From NCBI GenBank assembly GCA_037903355.1, contig JBAJFE010000060.1:372001-436000 (forward strand): 64,000 nt of DNA, read 5' to 3'. The stretch is from Trichuris trichiura. Lineage: Eukaryota > Nematoda > Enoplea > Trichinellida > Trichuridae. Below are positions 38,632-52,800 of this stretch, one piece after another; positions within the stretch are counted from its first letter, which is position 1, and every line of letters starts with the position of its first letter. The notes under the pieces were generated by a model, which saw nothing but the letters and a program-made list of their open reading frames with translations, was not told where the DNA came from and ran no database searches. A program made the translations under genes and the position numbers.

Positions 38632-41600
38632 TCAAAGGGCTGTTTCACGCAGGGGCATTCCTGGTTCATACCATTCCTGAGCTGCCAATGGCGCCACTTC
38701 AGAAAGAGAGTTTTCTCCTGCTAAGCTGATCGCACACCCGGCCACTGAATTTCGTTTCTGTCGACCGGAAGAAATGCTCAGTCGAGCAAATGGACCTTCC
38801 GTTCCGTAAAAACCATCTTCGTCAGTGAGATTCCAAGATGGTAGAGCTCCTTCTGCTGAGTATACTTCCGACTTCTGCACTTGACAGCTTCGTTCATCAA
38901 ATACAGGAGTACGGCATTGCCCATAATCACTATCGATCGCAAGGTCATGGCGAGTCCCGTCATCTTGAGCAACCACGGCTAAGTATCCATTTCCGTTCAT
39001 CTGTTTCGATGGATACGTCTTTAACGATTTGCTATCATATTTTGGACTCGGATGGCGGAAACATATCACAATGGCGGAAATGACGATAACAATAACGATG
39101 ATGATGACCACGATTACGGTAATGAGCATTACGTCATCTTGAGGAGATATCTAAATTATTCTCAGTCATTCGCAAATAAAATTTTCTTCTTATTTTTAGT
39201 AGTAAAACTACCAAATCCTGGCGATTAAAATATAAGTATTAGCGGTAAGAAAAAAGCATGGTTAGTAATATTATTTTTTGAAATTTATTCCCGCAATTTT
39301 TCAATAGTTGACACTCCATTCTTACAGCTATATACTTAACTCACTCTATTGCTACTAGTGCCGCAAGAAATAGCCGGTGGACTAGAGACAAAGCTGACTG
39401 TTGCTATAAAAATACATCCTGCCCTTCGTAACATTCTTTGTTAGCATGCTAGAATACACTTACATAGAAATACTAAGAAAGGTTAAAAGCTTTGAATAAC
39501 TGACGTCCTAACAGGGTCTTTATTTATTACGTAAATACAAATACCAATAATTTGCATTGCTCTTGCTTCATGTCAAGATATTTCCGAAATTATGGGTTAG
39601 ATAAACTCTAGAATAAATTTCCCATCCCACTGAACTGTGAAACACAAAGAAGAGACAGTCTTCAATAAAAGTAAACCAATACATCTTTCTTAACTTTAAT
39701 GAAAATCTGGAATGGCGTACCTGTAAACGTGGAATTGGCCTCAACCTCGTCTCTGGAAATAAAAAAGGAGAGCGAAATTCAACTTGAAAAACAATGGAGC
39801 TTGTGCCAGCAGGATTGGTAGCTGTACATTGGTACAAACCCAAGTCATCCCTTCTAACTGACTTTATTCGCAGCGAATGAATCCAGGCCATGTCCTCTGG
39901 CTTGTTGTGCACGTTGCTAACCATGGTTCGTTTATTCAACGCGCCGCCAGAGTCCCTTATGACAACAGTTTCGTTATCGTAGTTGAAAAATTTCCATTCA
40001 ACTTTGGGCTCCGGGTCGCCTCGTACAAGGCATTCCAAAGATACGTTAGAAGCCATGTCAACCATTTCGCGGCGACTTGACCAGGCTGACACGCGGGGTA
40101 AGCATGCAAATTCTTCAATTTTCAACTGATCCCACCGTCTACCTTCATGTTTGGAGGGAATCTTGCACAAAGGAGGTTCGCTGAGATACTTGCCCTGCTG
40201 CCATATAATGAATTCTCTCAAATGGCAGTCGCAAATCCACATGTTCTCCATAAGGTTAAGAACATTCAAATTTTGAAGGCTTAAGAAGGAGTTGACGGAA
40301 ATTTTGGTCAGCATGTTGCGATCCAAGTGAATACTGCGTAAGATGGGAAGACCACGAAAAGCATCGACGTCGATGTAAGTAATTTTGTTTTTCGAAAGGA
40401 ACAGTTCAGACAGCTGAACGGCTCCTTCAAAGTTGTACGCCTCTATTTTTTCAATTTCATTGCCCGACAAGTCCAAACTCTAAGAAGACAAAAATATTCT
40501 TCATTATTTTTATAAACTTTAATTCATTAGCGCCAACGAACTAAAAGCGTTCTTTCGTCTTATATAGTCACTAGCATATGCACGCCAACTGATTGGCTGA
40601 ACTAACGTCGGCAGTACGTCTTCTAGCTCACTTCTGGCTGCATTTAATTGAAAAAATTGCAATTCAAATGAGGTTAACGAATTGAACAAGCAAACATAGC
40701 TGTTTTGTATAGTGAATGTATTTTTATACAAGCTGGAAATAGGCTGTTTGAAACTCTTTTGAAAAGTTAGTCCTACAGAATGTTGTTGGCAACAAGTAAA
40801 ACCATTTGACAATGGGAGTGCACCCCTAATGGTAAACATTGCAAGTAGAAAAACTTTTGAAAACTACCGTCAACCAGTGATATCTCGGATGACCACGTTG
40901 TAATACGCAATTTTTTATAGGCGAATACATCTTATGCTACCATATGTTTGACAATCATGAAAGTAAGACCGTCTGAAAAATATCGCAACGGATAACAGAT
41001 TTGTGAGAAAAACTAATTGCTCTATTAACACACGATCTGTTTGCACTCGAACGTCAATGCAACCTGATCGAATGGTCAGTGAAGCGACACGACTGAAGGT
41101 AATAATCGGCCAGTTTACAGTTTAAGCAAATGATACACAAATGGCAAACCGGTTTGCAAAGTTGTGCAAACGTTGTAAATTCCGGTTCGCTGACCGATAC
41201 GGTTGCTGCTTACGCAGATTTCCAATTCAGTTTGAGTAACGTCGCCCAGAGAAGTTGACAAAAAGTAAATAGAGGTGCTGACGATAACCAAACGGACGGA
41301 AATGTCCAAACCAATTACTGCATTCACCAAATTGATCCATCAATGTCAGTGGCATTGAGGAATGCTCAGATGCATTGCTTTGCTTCATGAATTATGCTTT
41401 TGCGTCTCGCACAGCCAGCAAGTTCGCTCCAGCTATCACAAAGGGCAAAATTGTAACGCCAACAAAGTTTCAACATTATCTACGATCCCTTCCTTTTAAT
41501 TACAACGAAAACTCGCTTTAAACAACAAATGTCCATCGATAAACTTTTCTATGCTTTGTTGAGTATCCATCGTAGGAAAGAGAAGAAAAAAGTTATTTTC

Positions 41601-44600
41601 TTCAACAGTTTCAAAAAAAATGTTCGCACTGCTGCTGGAGCTTAAGTGCTATGAATATTTTGTTTCCTGCAAAATATTTAGACCCCATTTAGGTTGACCA
41701 GCAACGTTTGAACGGCTGCAACGAAAAGTCCTGTAAGAACTATTCTGTTATGAGCATTCTCAAAAAGAACTCACTGAAATCGTAAACAAAAAAATTTTAT
41801 GTCCTAACCTTTGGTTTCATCACTCCGACTAGAGCAGAATGGTCAAAACATCGTCGGGACGCTTCTTATATTGCTATTACTGCATTCAGTTCTCATTAGC
41901 GACCTTAGCAATGACGATTATGTAGATGGCCAAAAGAACTAAAGTTGCCAAATGTTGACGCTCGTGCGACGATTTCGCTAAAGGGGCATTATAAATGAAC
42001 GCAAATCAAAAAGAAAATGAAACATCAGAAAACCAAACAATTTGCTTGAAACTAAGGCAGACAGGACAGCTTCCCTTTGAAGTTTACGCATCTACAAAAA
42101 CATTATGCACGAACGTTCATTTAAACCTTAGAAATCGATAGGCTGAACAGGGCAATGATCGACATTTTAAAATTACGCATTTGTTCGAACTATTCGAAAC
42201 TGAATGAGGTCCATTTAGGCTAGTCGGCTTAAATTCTTATTCAACACATCGATTGAACATGAACAGTCTACACTGGCTACTTTAGCATTAGGTGTTTTCA
42301 TCAAAAATTTGAAAATACTGGCCTTGTCAAGTTTTACCACAAAGGAATGCAACGCTCTCTGCACCGCTCAGAGTAGACTGAAACTATGGGCATATTGATG
42401 CACTAATTCCATCATTTCTAATGGAAAAGACCGCAGGTGATATTAAGGAAAGGTACTTTAATAGTTTCCCTTACGGATGTTTGCCAGATGGGCCTATGCA
42501 GCTGTTCGAATAGTTCTAAGTATCAGATTAAGTCTTTTGACAAAAGCTGATGATCAATTGGCCGCTTGGAGAGAGCTTTTGATCGAACTATAATGGCATT
42601 GGGTTTAGCGAACTACAAGGCTCGTGAAAGCCGAAGATCATTGAGCTGTATAGGCCATGACGACAATTAGCCGGCCAACTGATCGACAAATTGGTCATCC
42701 AACTTTCCCAAGTCCAAATCGCCCATTTCTTCCTGATGCAGTCGATTAGAGAAGCTCCGATCAATGGACAACAAACACCCAGCCAGAATGTCGCCAATTT
42801 ATACCGGCACAATATCTACCTACTTCTTGACTGGTCACATACAAGGGTCCCGCGGTGCATACGCCTTAACATACGAGTTAGTGGTGCCCTTCGTCCTGAT
42901 TCTTTCTGTACGTACATGTACTGCGCATACATATCATTACATCATCGTAAATGCTCAAATATAACACGTAATCTAATCGGTGGGAAACGGCTATAATGCG
43001 TCACATTGTGTAAACGACCGTCTGCAAGACCCCGGTATATAAGTGTCTTTGTCTTCTTACTGTCTTATGAAAAACAGACCAGCAACAGAAGTAAAAGCAG
43101 GAAAAAACTTTGCATCAGTAGTCTAACGGCAAGATCAGCCTGAAAAGAAATATGCAAAAACAAGGGAACCTTTTCTCGAACCTTGGCATTTTGATAAGAG
43201 CAACTCCTTAAACAGAACATCTGAAATTTGCATAATTGTAACCAAAAGCTTTAGCATCGGTCCATACATAACAGAGACGTAATACGAGGTTTCCTTATAA
43301 CATAGAGAGGACGTGATGCCCACTTCAGGTCTAATGAAACGTAATGTTCTGTTCGTGAAAACTGTGGTAGTCAACTGACGAAAAACTATTTTTACTTCAA
43401 CAGAGCTGCAATCGTCTCAATAGTTTCTGCTTGAATTAATTGTTATAAACGAGTGAGCACAAAAGTGCTCACATCTCCTTATTTAGTAGCAAAGTGAAGA
43501 GTTTCACTTTTAGAAATACCAACAGTTTTACTTCTTCTTCTACTCGCCATCATTGACAAATAACGACAATGAAACGTGGAAGTCCACTGAATTTCCAATT
43601 GGTAACAAGTTGCCAGGTAATGCTTAATTGGAAAAATAGTCGATTGGAAGTAGCTTCATACATCCATCCACTTATTTTAGTTCTATCCTCACGGAACGCC
43701 TTATACACATGCGTTAAACAGCAAACGAGTTTCCTCGGTTGCTCAGCAGCCAAGACTTATTTAGCTTCATCTTCTGCTGCACTCTGACGTGTTAATAATT
43801 GAATCTGCTGGACGCATGCGATGTGTGAAGACAAATGACCGTTAGAGAGACCACGTACGATATGCACAACTGTCGCGCTGTTCCCAACTGAACTCCCGAA
43901 AAGCGGAACCCCCACAGCGGAAAGGTCAGAACAGCCACGCTCAGAGCAACGAACATTGATACTAGCCAAAATCCGTTCAATTTAATAAGGGGTTTAAATT
44001 TGTCTGGTCAGTTGGACACTTGGCTATTCGCCTAGCATGATTCCCTGTGAAAGTCGACACCGAGAGATCAACCGTAGGAAAAGCACTAACCCTTCTTGGC
44101 TACAGCTGCTCAAATGAAGCCATATCCGCCCTGACAGCTGTCATCCTTTCCCTAACCCTTCCAAATGCACAAGCCAACACCTGCTGACCAATGGTCATTC
44201 CGGATCGAATTTTTCCGAAAGCTTAGCCTGCCAGTCAAACTCGATTAGTCGAAATGAGCTTTCAGCGTGCCAATCCTTCAGGGTTGATTTTTAAGGCCAA
44301 ATCTGTCCACGCGATTAATGACCCCACAATTGGCAATCGAAAATTGCATCTGTGAAGGTGGCGGTTCTATTTTGGGTTCAAAATCGATCATGCGAAAAAA
44401 TTAGGATGAGAAATGCCCACGTAGCCCGGAGATTTTCTTATTTTTGTCTATTGGTCAACCGTCGGTGGCAGTAGCACTCAGCGAACGTCAAGGCTCCAAT
44501 CCATCACAAACGGAAGCTAATTGGCCATTACCAGCTATTCAGCGGCCGGAAGCGGCGGTGAAAGGGCAAATAAACGTCTCTCTAACGAGATGCGACGGCG

Positions 44601-45264
44601 AACTCCACGTGTGGATTGTAAATACTAAAAAAAAGCAGAACGCATCGACCGATGCCATTTCAGTTGTTTGTGGCTCCTCTCCGGTCCGTCTAACCCGTCG
44701 CATAGAATAGAACTCACAGGCAGTGAGACAAAACACGCATTTGCTTTGCAGCCTTGAACGAATAATAGGAACAAGAATGAAAAGAGGCTTCCTTACCTGC
44801 AACGAGGCCATTGTATGGAAAGGACTATAGCGAACATGGCTTCTCAAAGCGAACGGAATCTTTTTGAGAATATTATTCGCCATGCTTAGGCGGATCAAAT
44901 TGGGTAGAACCCACAAATCCTCAGCCATAAACTGCATTAGACGGCTGTTACGTAGCACCAACTGGCGCAGGCCGGCACTATGCAGATCATGCGGAAACGT
45001 GAGGCGCTTTAGACGAGAAAAGTCGTTGCCGTCCAGCAATAATATCATAATTCCGGGCGGCATCTTCGTTGGTAGCTGAGTGATACCAGCATTGGAGCAA
45101 TCGGCAGTCAGTCGACCTTCGACGAACAAGCAACTGCATCTACTAGGACATGGCAGCCGGCTTACTGGTATATTAGTACTACTATATACCGCCATACACA
45201 ATACAACCAAATGTATGTAGCAAAATAGCAATAATCTAAGTCCGTAAAGTCCAAATAAAGGCAT
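38632..45264 (-). CDS. Kekkon-like LRR/immunoglobulin cell-surface receptor
   Basis: A type I membrane protein of 581 residues from three phase-0 exons (45264-44797, 40479-39721, 39150-38632) separated by introns of 4317 and 570 nt. In order: a hydrophobic signal peptide (about 5-27); a Cys-rich LRR cap (CPSRCSCLFVEG, from about 38); leucine-rich repeats (for example SLDLSGNEIEKI and LSELFLSKNKI), with the exon junction falling cleanly inside a repeat; a C-terminal cap with ICDCHLREFIIW (about 235-285); one Ig domain (Cys at about 306 and 374, DDLGLYQCTATNPAG); a helix of Ile/Val (about 418-440); and a cytoplasmic tail of about 140 residues ending ETAL. This order matches Kekkon-type receptors, which bind partners at the surface of neurons and epithelia; LINGO or AMIGO-like proteins are alternatives. 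ETAL fits a class I PDZ ligand. The long first intron looks empty. Confidence 0.88.
40480..44796 (-). other. Long LRR-Ig intron 1
   Basis: A 4.3-kb intron with GTAAGG donor and TCTTCTTAG acceptor. Short frames inside (for example 40519-40839 minus) do not look like LRR repeats and are not needed, because the flanking exons join within one repeat. No RNA gene or transposon is evident. Confidence 0.6.
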
Positions 45265-48200
45265 AAGGTCTGGGCTTTAACTTTTGGATGTAAGACAAGT
45301 CCAAATGGTCCTTTGCCGCAGAGAATGCTACCTACTCTTGTTTGCTTCTTTATCATCCAAAGCTTCGCACGAAGACAATGCTAAGCAATACCGTAGAAGC
45401 TCATTGCTTGATGAGGCAGTTTAGCAAGTTTGATCAATATAAAAATAAAAGTGCTACAAACTGGATGTTCATAACGTCGTTGGAGAATGGAAGGCTTTGG
45501 CGGGAAAACTTGCAGGCAGTCGGCACAAAAGGTAGCGACAACCATATGAATAAATAAATCGAGCAACGACTAAACGGCTGATCATCCAACCGGATTATGT
45601 TGCGCCTTTTCTTTGTACAGCCGACTGGAGCACCAAATTGCAAAATCGACTTGTAGAGGTGATGCTGATCAGTCAACCAGTTCACCGAATCAACTCATCA
45701 ATGCCAATTACCACTGACTATTGCTTTGCTCTTGAGGAAATCGTACAAAATGGTCGGTCCATTCGATAAGGTCGTCAGTTCGGAGTGTTAAGCGCTTCTG
45801 TCTCTAGCGATGAAAGCCCCTGAAGCGCAAAGCGGCAATGCTGACATCTAATAGCCAAGCGAATCAGATTAATTCGGTCAGCGCTACCTGACCAATGGGA
45901 AACCATTGGGAAGCAAGTTGAACATAAATGTGAAAACGTGGAAGACTTTATCATTCATCCAATGGCAACAGGAACAATTTCATTCGAGCGCAAAAACTGA
46001 ACGCAAGTTTGAAAGTCAAAAGTGGCAATGGGAAAAATGACTCGGCGCATTCTAAATAAAATATTCAATACAAATGCTGTCCACATTGGATCGATAATGC
46101 TAAATGATTAGAAAAACCGTCAAACGCGTTGGAAAAGCGTGATCTTCCTTTACGAAGGAATTGGTGATAGGAGTTTTCGACATCAGTCCACCATTTGGGC
46201 TACTAAGCGACGGGTACACTTAACTTGATCATTCAATTAGTTTATGATTCAATTTTCTTCGTATCCAATAACACCACAACCCAACATTAGAGCAACGAAG
46301 AATCCTGCAAAATTATTAAGAAACGAACCAGCGTCCCCTGAGTAACATTAATGCGCAGCCGCCAAGAACAAACCATCCGCTCTTGATTTCCCAATGATAG
46401 CTACGCGTTGGCAGCGATACAAACGCTCAAATAATCGATCATACCTTCCTAGGAAAAAACCATTACTTTTCGCAGACTTACTGGAATTGACCAAGTGGTG
46501 ACACGCAGGCGTGGTCTCTCGTCTTATCTATTTCATCAGTATTTCCATTGCGTAACAATTCGAGCAACTGACCAGTAACATATCGGACAGAATTTTTAAA
46601 ATGAAAAACTCCCTAGAGTATAGCCACGTTGGATAATGCTGCAGGAAAAATGATAAAAAATTAGCCATTCTTTCAAAGAAGCACATTTTGTGGAACTCGC
46701 TTAGCCAGTTTCTATTATAATAAATTTATTTTTCGAAAAAAGCACATTCCCAAAAGAGCTGGTGATTTCTCATGCTTCTTCGTTCAACATGCGACAAAGA
46801 ATCGACTTTTCAATCACGCTGCGTCAAGGCATTCAATTAATTGGACTTAAAAGGCCTTAAAAGTTTAGGTTGCCATTTTTTAAATCGGCCAAAGATACAC
46901 CAACTTAATTATCAGTTCTCTTTTTGGATAAGATAAACAGCAAATAATCTGATTGGCGGCAGTTATATGGAGCAGAACTTTAAAGTAATCCAGACGATTG
47001 ATTTTTTGTGTAAAAACAAACCCACTAGGAAAACTCGGCAACGAACGTCAAGAATTTCTGGTTGCGACAAATGCGTTGAGTTGGATTTCCCTGTGTGGAA
47101 CAAGATCTTTCTCACATTAAAACACGCTTCAGACTTCTGTTAAAGTAATTGGAAGAACATGGATGCTATGAATAGACGAAAGCTAAAAAATTACAACTTT
47201 AAAATTAATAGCTCCGCTACTGATAGACTAACTCGCGCGATCTTAACCATTAACCTAAAAACGACAACGCAACTTCCATGAAAACTTACTTGCCGTGACA
47301 TAATTCTTTATTTTTGCATGGCAAAACAGCTGAATCAGATTTACTCAACTCGGGAATTTCAGTGCGTGAAAATTACTTAATACATGACGCAAAATGTGGT
47401 AAACAAGATCAGGCAGATTTTAAAAAGCTCGTTGACCCCTTTACAAACAGTAAGCTGCGCAAATTCAGCAGCAAAGATTTTCTAAAATAATAATGCGGTT
47501 TGACTAACGTTTCATTATTAAGTTGCTAAAGCCGTTTTAAAAGCATTTAAAATACCTCTCAGAATGAAATTAAAAAATCAATATTTGTTTTCAAAAAGAA
47601 TAATAATGACGCTGGGAACTCAACCAGTCAAAGTGAATCAGACGCGTGCCCAACATTTGGTTAAATTAGTCAGGACATTGGAAGAAGATTAAGCCCAACG
47701 GCAAGTTAAAACTTGAAGGTAATCGTGCTATAACTTCGTATGTACATTAAGGAAAAGATTATCTGCAAAATTCCCTTTCTTCGAACGAAAATCTTTGCTG
47801 CTCAAGCGGAGACGAGCAATTCCATTATGCATGCAAGCGCATAGCACTATGTTTTAGCAAAATTTCAAGCACTGTACAATATTCCATCAATTTTCTTGAA
47901 GTTGTTCAGCAACAGTCGTCGAACAATAGGTGAAAAGGAAATGTCCTTCAGGCATTTCTGACTTCCTATTCTGTCCACATTCTTAAAGAACTAGTCCGTA
48001 CAATAATTTTCTGAACAGCAACATTCATCCGTCCAGTTTGAGTATGCCACTGTGTGCTTTACAATGATGGCCTAAGGGAAAAAGCTTTCACGAGTCTTTT
48101 TGCAAAGCTGTTAAAGCTACAGGCTAATTTTAAAAAGTGCTTTCAATTTCCATTTTTTCACAATGCAGTAACAGAACGACCGCCAAAACTCGTAACAGAC

Positions 48201-49239
48201 CAGGCGAATTGAATAATCTTTCCTCACATGCAACGCGTAACCGATTAGTCCCGCATTTAAGTTCAAGTTCAAAGTGCTAAGTGGTTTGGTTATCAGAATG
48301 CTTTTCTTCGTGGATTAAAAGTTCTGCTTTTTAAGGTGGGATCATACAACCATTGGAATGTATGCACGGCAAGCTTTCCTCGGCTCTACAGCGTATTCAT
48401 TAGCGAGTGCTTACGAAGCAGTAAAGTTCCACTCATGACAAGAACAAACCAAGCTTTTCAAGTTTTGCAAATAGGAATGAGCTATGAAGTTTTTTGATTA
48501 TCTCTAGCTCGATACACTCATCATAGGTGATAAAGAATTCCTAGAGGAAGAAGGAGAAAATTGTTAAGTTTAAACAGAAGCGCAAATGGCAGTGATAAAT
48601 TTTGAAATAAAGATTTAGAAAAAATAATCCTCTCATAGACATTCTATCACATTACAATTGAACGTTATTAGTGGACTTCAATTACCCTTTTCTTCTGTCT
48701 GAGCCAAAATTTTGCTGCAGAAAATACAACTTAGAAGAGCGTAGTAAAGCGATGTGATTGAAGGTACAATAATTTATCATACTTGCAGGGTTCTTTAGTG
48801 GTACGATCAAACTGTTCATATCTACGTATGGTTTCCTGTTATTTCACTGCTACGCTGCTGTTTTCCAGAAGCGCTGAGATAGGACGTAATTTTGTTTGGA
48901 AAGCCTCAGAAAGCAATAATATAATCAGGTACGCATGAATAGGGTTAAACAGTGAACTGAAAACATTAAACCGATGTGCTGTCTGCTTTGGAAGCTTCGA
49001 TATCGACCATAGCATACGAAGAAATTTGAATCTTCAAAAATCTAGCCTATCCTGATGCCTTCTCAATATTTCATAATTTCAACAAATTATTAAAAAGGGT
49101 CTTGAAATGTGTGCGAAGCAAAAAAATTGCACTTGAAACATGTGCAACTTATTGCTTTCAGGACATCAGATTGTTGAGTCATTGGCACTTTAGGTTCCCC
49201 CAAACCAGTACATTACCAAATAACTTTTTTCTCTAACTT
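45265..49239. other. Intergenic stretch, nothing recognisable
   Basis: About 4 kb of AT-rich DNA upstream of the LRR-Ig gene. Almost no open frame longer than 60 codons exists between 45.7 and 49.2 kb. The LRR-Ig promoter should be at the low end; I see no clear motif. Confidence 0.6.
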
Positions 49240-49556
49240 TTACCGCTTCTAAAATATGAACTGACAAGCTATTACAATAGAATGAAGTTTAAAATCAATA
49301 AAAAAATTCTTTTGTTTAACTGCACCACTAACCTGACCAATAAAGAAACCAAGTGCGACGAACATTTTTCGTAGTCCATCCTGCCCTAATAAGGCACCAA
49401 AGAAACTTGCACCCATTCGCTTAGGAGCACTTATAACACTGTCTTGACCAGTCTCTGTGAAACCACAGTTATTAACCAGTGACTGAAATTTCAACAAAAC
49501 GCAGCCAGCATAAATACTAGTATAAAGGAACCCATTTTTTGCGGCAACAAACGCAT
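49240..49556 (-). CDS. Possible small gene, 65 residues, unrecognised
   Basis: A tentative three-exon model: 49556-49518, 49482-49333 and 49248-49240, joined by introns of 35 and 84 nt. The middle exon has coding-like composition (FTETGQDSVISAPKRMG, then FFGALLGQDGLRKMF), a proper acceptor and a GTTAGT donor. The N-terminal ATG reads MRLLPQKMGSFIL and, unspliced, would continue as a good signal peptide but hits a TGA, so the first exon is the weak part. It lies about 250 nt downstream of the PDZ gene stop and could be an alternative 3' part of that gene rather than a separate one. Confidence 0.25.
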
Positions 49557-49803
49557 TCAATTTACTGACTTAAGACAGTACTTTACAACGACCTAACCTT
49601 AGTAGAAAGGAAATAATTTTGTTGGCAATTTTTTGGAGTTTCACAATAACTGCCAAGTCGAACTATGCATAAATTATTACCTAATGCTTAAGAGAAAACA
49701 AAAGTTTTACAACAGCTGCTCCGGCTAGAAATAACGTAGCTGAAAGCATTGGGCATTGAATAATTAACGATAGTTCTTAAAAGTTTGTGAAATTTACTGA
49801 CGG

Positions 49804-52800
49804 TCAGGAAAATCTTGGAAGAATGGTCAAAGTAACATCCATGCCCAGTGCATTTTTTAGCAACTGCCGAGCATGTTGAATTGTGTCAAACATGACAGAG
49901 GTACCGTTGATGGCTACTAACTGATCGCCAATGCGAATTCTTCCATCCATACCCACCGGTCCTTCTATAACCGAAACTTAATTTTAAAAGTATTACAATT
50001 CACACTCACTTTTCATGATTTCCTTAATTGTCAATGGAAGATCTCCAAGAGGGGAGCCAAGTCCACCGTGAAGGATAATACCCAACGTTGTTTTTGCCAT
50101 TGGCAGTACTATATCCATTGGCGTACCACGAAAAGGATAATCTGAGAGATGGAAAAAAGAGGTTGCACATTCGTTATTCAAATTATTTGGAAATACCGCG
50201 GTAATAGTTCAATAAGTCAACATTTTGTGGTACAACGACTCCTTGAGGAACAAAATAACTTTGCATCCCAACACGTTGCAGTCTGGCTGTACTACTTAGT
50301 CTTTCAGATCTTTTTATTTTCTCATTGAGTTGAGGAGATGAAAAGCCAGCCAAAGCACACTCGCAGTTCACAAGTGCTTCGTTTCTTCCATTCGCGCGCT
50401 GTCTATTATTTTCCAACGTCTGCAAAATAAATAATGCGAATATCATGAAAGTTGTGCTGCTCGAAAGGCTCCACTGCGAAATTTTCCCGTTGCATACCAT
50501 CTTGCTTTCTTCGCGAGTAGAAAGGAAACTGCTACATCCAATGGTTGTTTTCTCCAAACATTGATCCGACGTACTTAGCGGTATTTCGTAAACCTTCCGT
50601 TCTGCAAACGAAACAGCTCTCATTGACTTAACCCCCCTTTTCTTCGTATTATGTTTTTCTAAGACTATTTCGATAGTCGAAAGGTCCTTTTAAAAAAAAG
50701 TTGCTCACCTTTCGAACTGGCTGAAACCTTGTCTGCCATAGGAACGCATACTACTCGTTCAGATACTCCATCAGAAAAGGATGAGATGGATTGCTGTGGC
50801 TCTTCATTGCCACCTTTTGCTTCTTGACATAAATCGCCGTCCTTGAGTCTTTCAAGCCCATTCGGAATTCGCTGTTGAGGCGATACAAAATTTGAACTTT
50901 CGCCTGAGGGTGACACTTCAATAAAAACTGTTGAAGCCACTGAAGTTGTCTTGCTGCTTTCATTCGAACTCAAGGGAGAACAAGTGCGGCTGTCTTCACT
51001 CTTCTTACTAGAACTTGTCCGTGCAATCGGCAAAGTAAGTTGCAGCTCGCCATTAGGAATAGTATCCTTAGCGGAGGAATGCAACTCCGCAACGACAACG
51101 TACTTCTGTTTGTTCTTGTCAAAACTTGTATTGGAACTATTTAAAAGCCGCCCATTTACAACAGCCTTTTCCTCGCGACCAGCAAACTTCGGTTGGCGCT
51201 TTGCTTTAGGCAGTTTTGACTGAGAGGGACTGCAGAAATTATCTCTTTTACACTAACATACTGCACAGTATTAATGAACACTAACCTGGCCTTACTCAAA
51301 GAATCGAAAGCCTGTATCCGAGTTTTCACCAAACCAACTTGAACTGCTTCCATTATATTTTCAGTCTGATTGTTATCAGTTGAGGTAATATGTGGTTCTT
51401 CGGTGACCTTAGGGAATTGAATAGAATTCAGCACGGTTCGGTTTTGAATATCCGTAGTAGCTGCCAGCTGTCCTAGCTGAGTTCTCTGGACTTTCCCATC
51501 GTTCACATCTGTACTGGCCAGGCGAATTACAGATGAGCGATGATCACACTTTGTTACGTTTGGTGCACTCTTTTCCAAAAGTAAGGCGGGACTCCGAGGA
51601 TGCAGCCCTCTGTAAGGTCGATACTTTTCCATCAAACAACTAACACCGTCCAGTTCATCCGCTAGCCCAAAAAATGAATCGGAAACTTCAACCTGTTTAA
51701 CCACGCTAGTGTAGCATGGAATTGGCAAATTATGTGTTAAAGAACTTTCCAAAGATTTTGCTTAAATGGAACACTTTGCGCCCATTATATTTTACCGAAT
51801 GTCATCCACTTACGAAGGTCAAGTTCGTTGCATGAACCAGTCATTTCAGATTCATCATTCACAAAGTTGTTTGAACAATGATTAAGCAACACAGGTTTAG
51901 CTTCATCAACTGAGCTTAGAGCTTCAGAATTCTCAGGTCTGAATGCAGAAATTGGTCATTTTGTTGCGTGTAATGGATGCGCATTTTGGTTCGCAGAAAA
52001 AGACAATTATCAAACTATCTTGTAACTAACTTGCTAATCGATCAAAAAGAAAAATTAACGTCAGTTTAATTAAAATGGATATAGGTCGCTCATTCAATTA
52101 TTTCACTTTTGGCAAACTTTCATTCGCAAAGAATTGTTTAGGCAGCTGATTCTATCCAAGGAATCGACTTAATAATGCAGTATGTGCAGAGGACTTTTCT
52201 CTACGTTGTTGTAGACGAAAAAACGTTACTACAATCTTAGTAACGTGCTTGATTATCGTCTAACTGCAAACTGTAAGCTTCAATTACATTATGGTAATTT
52301 CTTACAAATATGACCGCTCCAATAGAGCACAAAGCAGCAATACAAAGACAAATGCTTAAAAAAACCAGTAGGAAAAATTTTTCCGCTGACTTTTCAAAGT
52401 GTGCACGCTACTGATACCTACGCTATGCTAACACTGGAAAAAGAGGGAAAATGAATTACTTTAATTTTAAAAATTAGATTTCAGCTTCGAGCGTACATAA
52501 CATCGTTTGGCTGTAATTTGCAGTCTCGTCCTTCAATTATCACAGTAGTTATCCTCCTTAGCAAATTAGCAGTACAGCAAGACGTGAGAAACAAACAGAT
52601 TAACTTTTAAGTTTAGAAACTTATTATAGAAGTTGGAGAAGCCAATAGAATTGTGAAGTCTTCAATGAAAATGCGCCTGCTCAACGAATGGCGGCTATGC
52701 TAAAAAGCCTGTCTATGCTGCTATGCTCATTCGATTTATGCTTTTAAACCGAGCAAGCAAGCAAGTAACGAAAGGTTGAAGTCTTTTTGATATAGCATGC

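Noticed and set aside
40519..40839. Possible extra LRR exon in the long intron
   Set aside because: No LRR pattern, and the flanking exons already join inside a single repeat in phase.
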